Below are positions 1 through 10,990 of a stretch of 64,000 nt of DNA, piece after piece; within the stretch, counting starts at the first letter, position 1, and the number at the start of each line of letters is the position of its first letter. Under the pieces are notes generated by a model that saw only the letters and a program-made list of their open reading frames with translations, searched no databases and was not told the origin of the DNA. Source of the DNA: Siphonodentalium dalli (lineage: Eukaryota > Mollusca > Scaphopoda > Gadilida > Siphonodentaliidae); contig CP136069.1 of NCBI GenBank assembly GCA_032622095.1, forward strand, positions 89,686,878 to 89,750,877, written 5' to 3'. The position numbers and the translations under genes are program-made.

Positions 1-570
1 TGTTTGTTAAATTATCGCGCTAACGAGCTGAAATTTTTTGAAAAAATGACTAATTAAGGGCCATAACTCTATCAAATTTTATCGGACCTGGCCGGTTTTC
101 GAACTCGAGATATTCTTGGGAGACACCTATATACCAAATTTCAATCAAATCGGATAACGTTTGTTGAAGTTATCGCGCTAACGAGCTGAAAATTCTAGAA
201 AAATGACTAATTAAGGGCCATAACTCTATCAAATTTTATCGGACCAGGCCGGTTTTCGAACTCGTCCGAGATATTCTTGGGAGACACCTATATCCCAAAT
301 TTCAATCGAATCAGATAACGTTTGTTGAAGTTGTTGCGCTAACGAGCCTAAAATCAGTGAAAAATGGCAAAGGGCCATAACTCTGTAATAAATGTGCAGA
401 CGAACACAATTTTTTGTCTGCAGCTTACGTGCATGGATATGTACTCACACACCAAAATCCGTCAATAAAAGGTTGAGTTATAAGCAAAACACGCCGCCCG
501 TCAGCCACCCGCCCGCCCACCGTCCCTCATCAAACTATAAGTCGAGTTTTGGAAAAAAACTCGACTAAAA
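1..570. repeat. Tandem ~160-bp repeat ending in a perfect hairpin
   Basis: Two full and one partial units of about 160 bp share the words 'gggccataactct', 'cgcgctaacgag' and 'gagacacctata'. The block ends in a perfect 10-bp stem: GTCGAGTTTT at 541-550 pairs with AAAACTCGAC at 556-565, with a 5-nt loop. The left boundary lies outside the window. The 'gggccataactct' word is one I associate with mollusc repetitive DNA (recollection, not a search). The 3' hairpin is followed by CTAA, which recalls Helitron ends, but the stem touches the tetranucleotide instead of lying about 10 bp upstream, so no class is assigned. Confidence 0.75.
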
Positions 571-3500
571 AGTAAATAGTGGAATAGTTTATTATTCAAT
601 TGGAGGAAAAATGAGCAGATGACAGTATGGCGAAAAGATAATACAAGTGCAGAAGGATTCATATTATTTTGTGGGAAATGTTCATCAATGAGAATTTAGT
701 AGAGAAAGGTTAAAATTAAAGAGTCCACATCAATGTGATATGACATCAACTCCGTTTCGATACTAATGTGTAGTGAACATTAACCCTTTAGCGTTCAGAG
801 AGCCCCAGAGCGCCCGGCCGCGTAGGTCCAGAAAGCCCCAGAGCACCTTGAGTTTTTGGATTATTTTCGGTCATAGTTTACAACAAAAATATTGCATTAT
901 AACACAACAAAATTATCTTATTTTTAATGTAAACAATAACATGGATGTTACATTAATAATATTTATGTTTTTGTTGGGTTTTGTGGCAGATTTTGTACAA
1001 TTTAATCAACATTTCATAATAAAATCGTAATAAAACGAAAACATGGTCGTCGCGGTGCTATTTTTCAAGTCGACTAAATCAATGTACTCGCAATTGTGAT
1101 CTGTGTACAGCCATCTAATATAGTTTTATTCTACAGATTTTTATTTACAAACTTTATTTTTATTTCTAATAGAATATTTATTTGACTTCTTGATGTTTTT
1201 GAGCTATTAATAATATGCAACTGAATTAAAAAGACCAATATCATGATTTGACCAGCGAAGCAAATACAGTTCTGAGTCAACTCCAAGACACCTGCGCTGT
1301 TGCAGTGTTGGTGTTACTAAGGACGCCGTGTTTTGGCCCTAGAAATGTTCTCAAATAAAACTGTTTGATTTGATTTTTTCCCTCATTCATCACAAGATCA
1401 TATGAATAATATTTTATTTTAATACACTGAGTGAGCAATTTTGAGAATTCAATAAAGTTCTGATCGGAAAGTTCGACAACATTTTCGATTTTCTCTTCAG
1501 TTACACGTCCCAACGTCACGCCAATTCAGCCCAATATTGTGGACACGGGGATTGCCTGGATTAGTACCCAAATAAATTATGTTGTTAAAGCGCATTGACA
1601 AATACATAATCTTGAGTATATTCTCCACACTATAATTGAAAAATACAAAGGAATGGACACATGATTCAATCCAAATGGTTTATTTAAAAAACACTCCCGT
1701 CAAGAAACCCCCACTGATGACGTGCGCAAAAAATATGTACCTACAGTAAACACGTGTTGTTGGAAATTGGGGCGCACAATGGGGACTGTCATTTATCATG
1801 GCTATAACTATTACCCATTCGGTAATTCATAAATGACATTCATTGCAAATTCAAACAGAATATATCTTAGATTTAGTATTAGTATCAATTGACCATTTAT
1901 CGAATGTTGCCATTGAACTTATTGATCAGCTGATGACGATGAAAACATCTCGGAACCTTGCCGACGTCAGCGCAACAATGATAAAATACTGTATAGCACA
2001 AATGTGCATCGATCGGCCGTTTTGTTCTCTCGTTTGATTAATAAAATTATTCTTCTCCGCTCATTAACACTGTCAAATACTCAAGTAAATTGGCCATATC
2101 ATGATGTGAAAAATCAAAGAAATGACATTGTATAACATTAGTTACTTTAATTTGAACACAAGAGTTCACGAGACAAACGCGGCTATTTTTAAATTGAAAG
2201 TGCGCAAATCAATTACGAATAGTGCTGCATTTACCGCGAATTACTTATCGGCACTGTCTTGTCATTTTATATTGAATATGATTGCTCAAAATTTCACTAA
2301 GAGAAAGCACTTTTCTCGATCGTAAGATACAATGTAGGCACGAAATAATTGTTTAATTTATTAATTGCACAAGATATGTGCGGTGCGAATGTATTGACTG
2401 CAATGTCAAGGTAAAAAACCGGTGCGCCAAATTGAAGTAAACAAAAAAACACGTGCGTTGTAATCAATGGCACAATGTTGACTAGTTTGGACTAATAATG
2501 CAGTCAATTGTAACTGAATTTACACGTAACTATCCAAGAGTTGATAGGCAGGCCACTTGATGATTTATTTTTATGTTTCATTTCACCACGTAGACATTGC
2601 TTAAAACATTAATAAATCACCCAATTTCGTGATATGGTTTTCCGACAGAGAAATTGAAACTGAAAGTCACATTGATCTGTTGATAAAACAAAACTTACCT
2701 TTTGTTTGTTTATTACATTTATTGTTATAAAATATAAATATAAAACCTACTAAATATTCAGCATACTATCATGCTTGGGGAGGGGGATTCACAACTGATT
2801 TTTTTTTTACTCCCAGTCCCCATCCATACAGATGAACATAATTTCATAAATCAAGAGCCACATAACATTTAGTAATAATACATGTTTTCCCCCAAAAACT
2901 TTGACGTCACCAGAAAGTTCTGTTGGCTGGAGGTAATGACGTTAGTCATATTACTGTTGGGTAAAGGGTTAAGACATTCAATCGCAGGTGGACAGTTTTC
3001 CGTAGTTGGTAATAACAATAGTTGGACTTAATATCAAGCACTGTTTGATTATAGCTTGTGGCATATCCTTGGTTACCTCCACTTGTGACATAATCGCAGT
3101 CGAATCTACGTAAAAATCGTAGATGGAAAGATTGTAGGGTAGTCAATCACGTGGTCATCCATGGTTACGAACAACCCACGATATTCTCATCTACAATAAC
3201 ATTGCAATTGTGTGAACAAACTATCCATGACTTTATCGAGCCTGATTCCTCCACTTACGATTGAATCGTGGTCGTCTGAACATTCACTTAGAAATTCTAG
3301 TTCTGTCAGATCTATTACTGTGTTTATGATCCCGGAATAAAAATTTCACAGAATTGCCTCAATATATACATGCTGCACCTAGTGAGGCCACATGGGGAAT
3401 AAATATCGCAAAACTGTTATCAGCAAAGGGGTTATCAGCAGTGTTTGGGGGGGGGGGTGCCAGCAGATTTTTGGGGGATATCACCAAGTTTTGAGCGATA

Positions 3501-3644
3501 TTGGTCGATGTTGATAATAGATTGCTCAAGGCAAAAAAATTATATCAATTAAATTAATAATGAATAATATTATAACTCAAAGTGACACTCCGCAACTGAT
3601 TACGGAAGTTGAAAGTAAAACGAGAACTTTGAAGTTACACTAAC
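571..3644. other. AT-rich non-coding stretch, no supported gene
   Basis: Open frames here are under 90 codons, have no recognisable domains and lack paired splice sites. The only local features are G-runs near 3450. This is probably flanking or intronic DNA of the minus-strand gene whose exon lies at 3645-3768. Confidence 0.5.
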
Positions 3645-3768
3645 CTGTTTGTAAGATTTTCGTTGAGGCTAGATTGGCGGCTGTGAGACATAGACCCATA
3701 ACCAGATCCTTTAGACTGGTGGCTAGCTGACCTAGAATGCCCTTTCTCAAACTCTGACTCTACAGCAT
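3645..3768 (-). CDS. Internal exon of a host gene, Ser/Gly-rich protein
   Basis: Read on the minus strand, the exon follows a pyrimidine-rich acceptor (ttctatttacAG) and ends at the donor CAG|GTTAGTG. It is 124 nt, entering in phase 1 and leaving in phase 2. It encodes an acidic then Ser/Gly/His-rich stretch with the motif KGSGYGSMSHSRQSSLNE. The preceding minus-strand exon at 8113-8273 also ends in phase 1, so the two join cleanly to make an Asp codon, and its SDSSGFGSLTRR motif resembles GSGYGSMSHS here. This looks like low-complexity, phosphorylation-prone linker sequence of a cytoplasmic or signalling protein. I do not recognise the family and assign no function. The intron of about 4.3 kb is filled with transposons. 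Confidence 0.65.
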
Positions 3769-3849
3769 CTGTAAATAGAAATGAAATAACATGAGAGTTA
3801 ACCCTTTCATGACCGGAGCTGCGCTGGCGCAACATTAAAAACCGTGTGC

Positions 3850-4225
3850 CAATGCATTCTCTTATATATGCGAGTCGATCGTAGGTCGCCTCACATATAT
3901 AAGAGAATGCATTTTTATCGATTTTTATTATATTATTTACCAATTTTTATTGTTTTTTCTTTCATTCTTTAACAATTTTTATAATTTTTTCTTACATTCT
4001 ATAAATTTTGTATCATTTTTTCTTATATTCTTGAACAATATTATCATTTTTTCTTACATTCTTTAATAATTTTATAATTTTTTATCATTCTTTCTTACAT
4101 TCTTTGTCAATTTTTAGAATTTTTTCTTACATTCTTCAACAATAATATAAAATATGTTAGGCCAATGCATTATCTTATACATGCGAGGCACCCTACCTCG
4201 CATATATAAGAGAATGCACTGGCAC
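3850..4225. repeat. Foldback repeat with AT-rich minisatellite core
   Basis: Two short palindromes flank the block: 3853-3911 and 4161-4218. Each has arms built from 'tgcattctcttatatatgcgag' variants. Between them lie about seven loose copies of a ~33-bp AT-rich unit containing 'ttcttacattcttt'. A third copy of the palindrome arm appears at 8868-8900, directly before the assembly gap, so the family is dispersed. Confidence 0.7.
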
Positions 4226-4257
4226 AGAGTTTTCGCAAAATTCAGGAAGCTCCAGTC

Positions 4258-5569
4258 TAGTGCTGTTGACAACCGGCTACTGTCGGCAACCGGTTGAACT
4301 ACATACAAGCAATGCCACTGATAAAAACTAACGTATTCAGGTCCTTAATCGGCATAGGCTGATAACAGTAGCTTTTAAACAAGGGTACTTTATCAATTTT
4401 GCTACAAACGTTATCACTCAGAGGGGTATACATTCGAAATTACGCGTATTAAAAGTCAAAATCTGGTGCCAGATCAAAAGTCTTTCCATGAATGGCAGAT
4501 TACATAGTCTGGCATCGGCGGCTAAACATCAAAGATGCATGACGTCATCTTTGATGTTCCGATGTCCGGTAAAACATGTGCACGGACGCCACTGGGTCAT
4601 CGGCAAAGATCAATACAATCGTTTTCACTGCAGTACGGCATGGTCATTTGACATCTACTCTTCGACTGACTACTTGTAGACAGTATCATGGATACCCAAG
4701 AAATGAGTAAATCAGATGTCTCGGCACATTTCAAAGAGAAATTGGCAGGATGCAAACTCTGAGAACCAACCCTATTTACATACGCTCGGTCTATACTTCT
4801 AACATTACTGAGTTTGAGTAATCTCAGTCGATGAAGTTCAAATGAACTCGAATCAAAGTGGTGTTCCTGTGCAGTCGGACTTATTTGCATATACTAATGA
4901 CTAATTCTCAGCATTTGATTGTCTTCTAACAGAAAACACTGTTTTCAGCAGGTTTTCAGCTGTTTTTAAAATTTTCATTTGTTAACTTCATAAAGTTCAC
5001 AAACTTTATAATTGTGTTTATCGGTCGTCAGTCATCCTATCCATCTCAAATTGCCAAAGAACACCCAGCAGTTAAAATACCTGAGTCACATGACTTGATA
5101 ATCAATAATCGGCCAGTCTCGTAATCGCTATAATGGCAATAAAAAACTGCCGATATTTGCATGTACGAACATATGTATATACGTGTAGGTCACACAATAT
5201 TCTTCCCAAAATAACAAGTCAGGTAGCAGTCGCAACTGCAGTACAAACAGGTCAAGCATGACATGATGACACGTCTATTTATAAACACTGCGAGTGTTAG
5301 TTCACTGTGTTATCTGCCAAGTTGTCAAAACGTGACTTTGTGACGTTCGTGTTTGGTGATTTACATTCGTTTAATACAAGCTCTGTCTGTGTAAACATTA
5401 CGCGAGTTTGCCATAAAGTTAATAATCAAATTATGCTGATATATTGGTACATATTATGGTGTAAATAATCAGTGTAAAGTCATAGGTTGAACTAGCGGAT
5501 AACCGGTTATGATCCGGTTACACGTCGCGGTTAACCGGCTACAAAAATAGGTCAACCGTTTCAGCACTA
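4258..5569. mobile_element. hAT-type DNA transposon, 1,312 bp, non-autonomous or decayed
   Basis: The left end reads TAGTGCTGTTGACAACCGG and the right end, reverse-complemented, TAGTGCTGAAACGGTTGAC. Perfect 8-bp target-site duplications CTCCAGTC lie at 4250-4257 and 5570-5577. Repeated AACCGG words sit just inside both ends, as is common in hAT subterminal regions. No intact transposase is visible; the inner frames are short and unrecognised. 8-bp TSDs and short terminal inverted repeats (TIRs) starting (T/C)AG are diagnostic of the hAT superfamily. Confidence 0.85.
4525..4558. repeat. Perfect 13-bp-stem hairpin inside the hAT element
   Basis: AACATCAAAGATG and CATCTTTGATGTT form the arms around a short loop. 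It lies near the left end of the hAT element and may be a structural feature of its subterminal region. Confidence 0.6.
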
Positions 5570-5577
5570 CTCCAGTC

Positions 5578-6186
5578 ATGGAAGGGTTAAATGGGCTCTA
5601 TTTCTTTTTGGCTGCCAGCTACAGCTACATCAGTTTTTCATAAATTTATAAGTAATAAATTCAACTTATAAACACCATGTATAGTCTAATTTAACCCTTA
5701 CTCACTGTACTAAACGGACTCTCCCATTCAGTTCTAAAAGTATACATTGGAATTGTCTATTATTAATTTGGAGGGGTGTCAATGTAATAAAATCAGATGA
5801 CAGACAGAAAAACAGATAAATATCAAGAGAAAAATGATTAGGTGGGAAATGTTCAGATAATAAGTTCGGTCTTTGTTGTACTTGTAATATTAAATGGACT
5901 GATGTGAAATAAGTTAGTTTTATATAAGTCTGTAAAACAACTATCATCAACAAGTACATTTGAAAATAGAATGACTTTGTTCTTATGTTCATTAATAATA
6001 ACACACCAATAATGACATTTCACAAACATTACTGTTACAGTGGAGTTACTGATAAAAGTCCAGTTAGTCAAATAAGACACAAAGTTAAATAACGAGAGGC
6101 CGATCATGATCAGCAGATGTTTAACCCATCCCTCGGCGATAGTAAATATCTATCAATGGAATCATATATTGAATTATAGAGTATAC
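5578..6186. other. Intronic AT-rich DNA between two hAT insertions
   Basis: No coding signal, tandem repeat or inverted repeat stands out. It sits in the intron of the minus-strand host gene. Confidence 0.5.
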
Positions 6187-6194
6187 TGTCATGT

Positions 6195-7318
6195 TAGGGT
6201 CCTGCGAATATTCGATATTCGATTTGAAAGTCAAATTCGATTTGAATTCGAGTCGAAATTTCCAACTCGAAATTTCGAATATATATGGATGAAATTATTA
6301 GCTGCTTACGAACACGTACACACGTCGATCTTAGCTGTTTCTGTGCCATTTAATTACCTAAAATTATGAATACATGTATGTGCGCTTTATAATTCTTATT
6401 GTACATCACGAATATACGCATGCTATTAAATATATTTATGGCCAGTAATTAGCCACCAGATTAGGACCACTAAATACGTCTGAATTCTAGCTTTGAACAT
6501 GGTTGCCAAAAGCTCTGAAATCGCTGTTGGACCGACGACGCACGTAAATTATAATAACTATGAGACTGAGCAACTGCTAGCATTATCCGCCGACTGTCTA
6601 TCTCAGGTTCCGCGTTATTTGTATGTGACATCGTTGATGATGTAAACTTCACGTGTTTCAGGGGTCGAAAAGTGCATGTTGGTGGAGTTTTCTTTTGAAG
6701 TTGACTGTCAGTTTCGGAGCATTTCTTTGGCACTTGACAATAAGTCGTCCGTTATTCATGTTTATTTTAAACATGATAGGCTTCTCAGGCAGTGCAAGAA
6801 CTTACACGTGTGACGAATACAACATGGTGTATAAATCGCAAGCATCTGGGACAATGACCCATCTATGGAATCATCAGTTCCAGAAGCACCCAGTACTACA
6901 TAAACATGCTACCCTGTGACTGTTGTTGCATCTTCAAGTTTACAACGGGCGTTTCCGAATGGCCATTTGCAATTTTGCATGTACATGCAAACTGTACAAA
7001 CTTTGCGTGATTTTAGTTCCGATAGGCCGGTTATATATTAATCGTCATGACGTCCACATGATGTTTTTCTTCTCGACAATAATCAATTGAAGTTAATAGT
7101 ATCGCGATCGACGGTTGATCGCCACATAAGTTATGATGGAACTTCATGGAAGTTCATAGAACGTTTCAAACATCATCTAATCGTTGTCAAAACATGCCTA
7201 ATTGAGAATGCAACACACATGTATAATTCGATTCGATATTCGATTCGATATTCTATTCGAATTCTTCAATTCGATTCGATATTCGATTCGATCAAAAACT
7301 CCAATTCGCAGGACCCTA
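6195..7318. mobile_element. hAT-type DNA transposon, 1,124 bp, with BED-finger relic
   Basis: The TIRs read TAGGGTCCTGCGAAT at 6195 and its complement ending at 7318. Perfect 8-bp TSDs TGTCATGT occupy 6187-6194 and 7319-7326. Multiple TTCGAATATTCGA-like words crowd both subterminal regions, a typical hAT transposase-binding arrangement. The interior keeps a short zinc-finger relic (6800-6919) but no catalytic domain, so the copy is a deletion derivative. Confidence 0.9.
6800..6919 (+). pseudogene. BED zinc-finger relic of a hAT transposase
   Basis: An open frame (from 6653) contains the stretch YTCDEYNMVYKSQASG followed by a THLWNH...KHP...H arrangement. BED fingers have C-x2-C ... H-x3-5-H with aromatic residues near the start. 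Here the first Cys, the SG-T-LWNH core and the terminal His residues are visible, but the second Cys is absent (CDEY). The frame ends at 6919 without continuing into a dimerisation or DDE region. It lies inside the 6195-7318 element and reads in the plus direction. A degraded BED finger is the best reading; chance resemblance is possible because only about 40 residues survive. Confidence 0.55.
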
Positions 7319-7326
7319 TGTCATGT

Positions 7327-7988
7327 ACTAAATTAGTATAGACAAATGTACGTAATAAAACAAATTCCCAAATTATTGGAATTTATGGGTCCTAGTTCCA
7401 ATCTCGCACTAAGAGTGTCACTTTGACATCGGTAGACATATAATAACATTAAAATACCCTAGGACCCCTAACCTGAGATAAATTACAAACAGTTCATACC
7501 CTGGTGGTCAGATTAGCTCTCGAGAAAATAGTTTAGACAACAGAAATGTATTATCCATATAATGTTTATACAGCCATAATATGACGAGGATTCTGGCCCC
7601 TGTGTCCCCTAAATGAAACAGATTATCAGAGTTCATATAAAATAGTTCATATAAAAGCAGTCAATAGAACGATTTCACACATTAGAATGTTTTAAGTAGC
7701 TTGGACGCTAAAATCAATATCATTCAATGTTAATCTTCTAAGTGCTCTGTGGCCTCTAAAATTAAATCAACCATGACAGTATGAACAAATTGGAAACTAT
7801 GGTTCATGGCAATAATTCACTCCAATTATTAATTAACAACATCTGTCCTATTGGACTGGAGAAAAAGATTTCTTATTTCATTTAGAATTATCTGACCCTT
7901 TTGTTCCCTTGTCGCTAGGACCACCTGAAGCCCCTGCTTCTGATCAGATAAAAAATGTTGGGAGTTATCGCAGCATGCATGAATTCTC
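7327..7988. other. Intronic DNA, no supported feature
   Basis: AT-rich sequence with no long frame, terminal repeat or tandem repeat. It lies between the second hAT element and the dispersed repeat that borders the upstream host exon. Confidence 0.5.
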
Positions 7989-8098
7989 TAAGAGCTCTTT
8001 CCATCAATGTATCACAATATTATAATCAATAAATTTGAAAAATGATCAAGGAAATATGGGTTGATACAAAAATCGGACTTGGCACTGAAAGAGTTAAA
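7989..8098. repeat. Dispersed ~110-bp repeat, copy 1 (empty MITE site)
   Basis: This segment, from 'agagctctttccatcaatgt' to 'ggcactgaaagagttaa', recurs at 10150-10266. The second copy carries a 121-bp hairpin MITE at the TTAA, whereas this copy keeps an unoccupied TTAA at 8094-8097, so the pair documents the insertion. Confidence 0.8.
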
Positions 8099-8112
8099 GC
8101 ACATCAACATAC

Positions 8113-8273
8113 CATTTGACTTAATGCTTGGACGGTCTCTTCTGGTTAGGCTGCCAAAGCCACTGCTGTCAGAGGCTAGGCTCCCCTCACTGCAGTCTTC
8201 ATTCACCCTGTAGCTTCCATGCTCGTCCGGGATAATATCTCCAGGTACATGTAATGTGAAATGACCTGTTGGG
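8113..8273 (-). CDS. Internal exon of a host gene, upstream of the 3645-3768 exon
   Basis: On the minus strand a T-rich acceptor (tttatgtttgcAG) precedes the exon and AATG|GTATGT ends it. The 161-nt exon encodes a β-rich-looking start (GHFTLHVPGDIIPDEHGSY), an acidic middle and the motif ASDSSGFGSLTRRDRP. It enters in phase 2 and leaves in phase 1, matching the phase-1 start of the next exon. Sequence character is constrained in a way random frames here are not: balanced codons, no repeats, correct splice sites. The full gene must extend beyond the gap at 8901-9000 or outside the window, because no further exons were found with confidence. Family unknown. Confidence 0.7.
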
Positions 8274-8326
8274 CTGCAAACATAAACAAAAACTTTCATT
8301 GAAGGTAACTCAACTTCTATCTACCT

Positions 8327-8582
8327 TTAAGATGCATAATCCGATTTAACGCTCCCAAATTACTATTTCTTTGGCTTCGGGGGTAAAAAATATTTGATTC
8401 GAGTCGAGAAACCCACCTATCAAAGCTCAAAGTGATCAGATATTGATTTTTGAAATCTATTATTTTTCACCACCAGTACTATTTGGCGGCCTGGCAAAAA
8501 GAAAGGACGAGAAGATGGTCTCGGACCAAATTGCAGATGAAGATGGATAACTCTAAAATCAAGTGACTTTAAGTGTTAGGTA
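8327..8582. mobile_element. TTAA-flanked MITE, family 2, copy 1
   Basis: Homologous, in opposite orientation, to 20077-20524 and 21169-21437. Shared words are 'aatccgat' near the outer end, 'ttggcttcggggg', 'caaagctcaaagtgatcag' and 'gatggataactctaaaatc'. TTAA occurs at 8327-8330 and 8579-8582, as expected for piggyBac- or Kolobok-type insertion. It has no coding capacity. Confidence 0.65.
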
Positions 8583-8900
8583 TTTGACATTGCGGACAAA
8601 TTTCATTGAACAAAATGTTGATAAATAACATGTTTTGGGAAATTTTATACTATAGTTGGCTTAGTCCAAGTCTGCTCATACTAAAACTAGCTAAGATATT
8701 GTGATAGCTAGTTTTAGTACGAGACCAACACTACAGGCTTTGTGACATGAGTGACATAAAACCACAATTAAATGTAATCAAATATCACAATTGCGACAAT
8801 AAACGGGTTTATTCCATAGAAGACATGATATTTGTAACTATTGCAGTATTAAAGACCCGGTGCCATTGCATTCTCTTACACAATGTATATGCGAGTCTCC

Positions 8901-9000
8901 NNNNNNNNNNNNNNNNNNNNNNNNNNNNNNNNNNNNNNNNNNNNNNNNNNNNNNNNNNNNNNNNNNNNNNNNNNNNNNNNNNNNNNNNNNNNNNNNNNNN
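8901..9000. other. Assembly gap (100 N)
   Basis: Exactly 100 undetermined bases lie immediately before the poly-C array. The round length suggests a scaffold gap of unknown true size, probably collapsed because of the homopolymer repeats. Confidence 0.98.
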
Positions 9001-9566
9001 CCTGAATTAATTTGTTTACCTCAACATCTAATGGCGAGTTAGTCTCATTTTATCGTTCACTATCACTATGTGACTAAGAAAAACTATCATAGGTGACAAG
9101 GAAGCATGATTTTTCTGTAAAAGAGACAATAATTATAGTTCGGCCAGAATTTTCATTGGAATTTACCTAGTTTATCTCCCCCCCCCCCCCCCCCCCCCCC
9201 CCGCCTGGATTTTCCATACCTTAACATCTATTGACGAGATATTCTCATTTTATCATTCACTAGGACTATGTGACTTAGAAAAACTATCATTGGTGGCAAG
9301 GAAGCATGTATTTTCTTCAGCAGAGACATTATTGTTCAGATTTTTTTTTATTGAAAATCACCCAGTTTATCTCCCCCCCCCCCCCCCCCCCCCACCTGAA
9401 TTTTCCATACCTTAACATCTATTGGCGAGTTAGTCTCATTTTATCGTTCACTATCACTATGTGACTAAGAAAAGCTATCATAGGTGACAAGGAAGCATGA
9501 TTTTTCTGTAAAAGAGACAATAATTATAGTTCAGAGAATTTTCATTGGAATTTACCTAGTTTATCT

Positions 9567-9624
<58 letters not shown>

Positions 9625-10075
9625 CCTGGATTTTCCATACCTTAACATCTATTGGCGAGATAATCTCATTTTATCATTCACTATGACTATGTGACTTAGA
9701 AAAACTATCATTGGTAGCAAGGAAGCATGTCTTTTCTTCGGAAGAGACATTATTGTTCAGATTTTTTTTATCGAAAATCACCCAGTTTATCTCCCCCCCC
9801 CCCCCCCCGCCTGAATTTTTTTTACCTCAACATCTAATGGCGAGTTTATAGTCTCATTTTATCGTTCACTATCACTATGCGACTAAGAAAAACTATCATA
9901 GGTGACAAGGAAGCATGATTTTTCTGTAAAAGAGACAATAATTATAGTTCGGAGAATTTTCATTGGAATTTACCTAGTTTATCTTCCCCTCCCCCCCCCC
10001 CCTGAATATTTCATACCTTAACATCTATTGGCAAGATAGTCTCATTTTATCATTCACTATGACTATGTGACTCAA
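9001..10075 (+). repeat. Tandem array of ~190-240-bp units joined by poly-C tracts, left arm
   Basis: About five units run in one orientation. Each has 'cctgaatttt', then 'ccttaacatctattggcgag', 'tctcattttatc', 'actatgtgact', 'aaggaagcatg', then 'cctagtttatct', and ends in a C-run. Two alternating subtypes are visible (…tttttctgtaaaagagacaataa… and …ttttcttcggaagagacatt…), so the real period is a dimer of about 400 bp. The longest C-run, 9568-9623, is 56 bases. The array continues in inverted orientation at 10428-10990. Confidence 0.9.
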
Positions 10076-10156
10076 AGAGCTCTTTCCATCAATGTTTCAC
10101 ATTATTATAATTTCACATTATTATAATCAATAATGTGACACACTGATGGAAAGAGC
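10076..10156. repeat. Palindrome around GAGCTCTTTCCATCA
   Basis: 'agagctctttccatca' near 10076 is answered by 'tgatggaaagagctc' near 10143-10157, with a duplicated 'tttcacattattataat' between. It sits at the hinge between the poly-C array and the dispersed repeat copy. Confidence 0.65.
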
Positions 10157-10427
10157 TCGAGAGCTCTCTCCATCAATGTTTCACATTATTATAATCAATA
10201 AATTTGGGAAATGCTCAAGGAAATATGGGTTGATACAAAAATCGGACTTGGCACTGAAAGGGTTAACCACAGCAGAATTATTGTTAATTTTTCAAGATTT
10301 AGTACGAAATATGGCTTGTTGTCATTCGTCGGAAAGTTCTCAACTAAATCCTGAAAAATTACACATAATGCTGCTGTGGTTAAGGAGTCGATTATCAGTG
10401 TGTATCAATAATACTTCATATTGAATG
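10150..10427. repeat. Dispersed repeat copy 2 and spacer between array arms
   Basis: Positions 10150-10266 match 7989-8098 closely. A 121-bp MITE occupies its terminal TTAA. Beyond the MITE only about 45 bp separate it from the inverted poly-G arm. Confidence 0.75.
10263..10383. mobile_element. 121-bp hairpin MITE with TTAA ends
   Basis: TTAACCACAGCAG at the left and its complement CTGCTGTGGTTAA at the right open a near-complete inverted repeat of about 50-bp arms. TTAA occupies both edges. The paralogous repeat at 7989-8098 has a single uninterrupted TTAA at the same place, giving an empty site. Confidence 0.8.
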
Positions 10428-10990
10428 ATATTGAGACTATCTCGCCAATAGATGTTAAGGTATGGAAAATCCAGGCAGGGGGGGAAGATAAACTAGGTAA
10501 ATTCCAATGAAAATTCTCCGAACTATAATTATTGTCTCTTTTACAGAAAAATCATGCTTCCTTGTCACCTATGATAGTTTTTCTTAGTCACATAGTGATA
10601 GTGAACAATAAAATGAGACTAACTCGCCAATAGATGTTAAGGTATGGAAAAATTCAGGCGGGGGGGGGGGGGGGGAGATAAACTGGGTGATTTTCAATAA
10701 AAAAAATCTGAACAATAATGTCTCTGCCGAAGAAAAAGACATGCTTCCTTGCCACCAATGATAGTTTTTCTAAGTCACATAGTCATAGTGAATGATAAAA
10801 TGAGACTATCTCGCCAATAGATGTTAAGGTATGAAAAATTCAGGCGGGGGGGAAGATGATCAGGGCCCGGGGGGAAGATAACCTAGGTTATCTTACCCCC
10901 CGGGGGGGGGAAGATAAACTAGGTAAAACCAGTTTATCTCCCCCCCCCCCCCCCCCCCCCCCCCCCCGGGGGGAAGATGCGCAGGGGGGG
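10428..10990 (-). repeat. Poly-C/G tandem array, inverted right arm
   Basis: About three units homologous to 9001-10075 in opposite orientation, now with G-runs. From 10840 the sequence collapses into short palindromic G/C blocks around 'gggaagataacctaggttatcttacccc', ending in a long C-run near 10941-10966. Confidence 0.85.

Noticed and set aside
1-570. Helitron 3' end
   Set aside because: Hairpin followed by CTAA is suggestive, but the spacing is wrong, no 5' TC end is visible and the window truncates the repeat.
1277-1519. 80-codon minus-strand frame as a gene
   Set aside because: No recognised motif, splice pairing or neighbour support.
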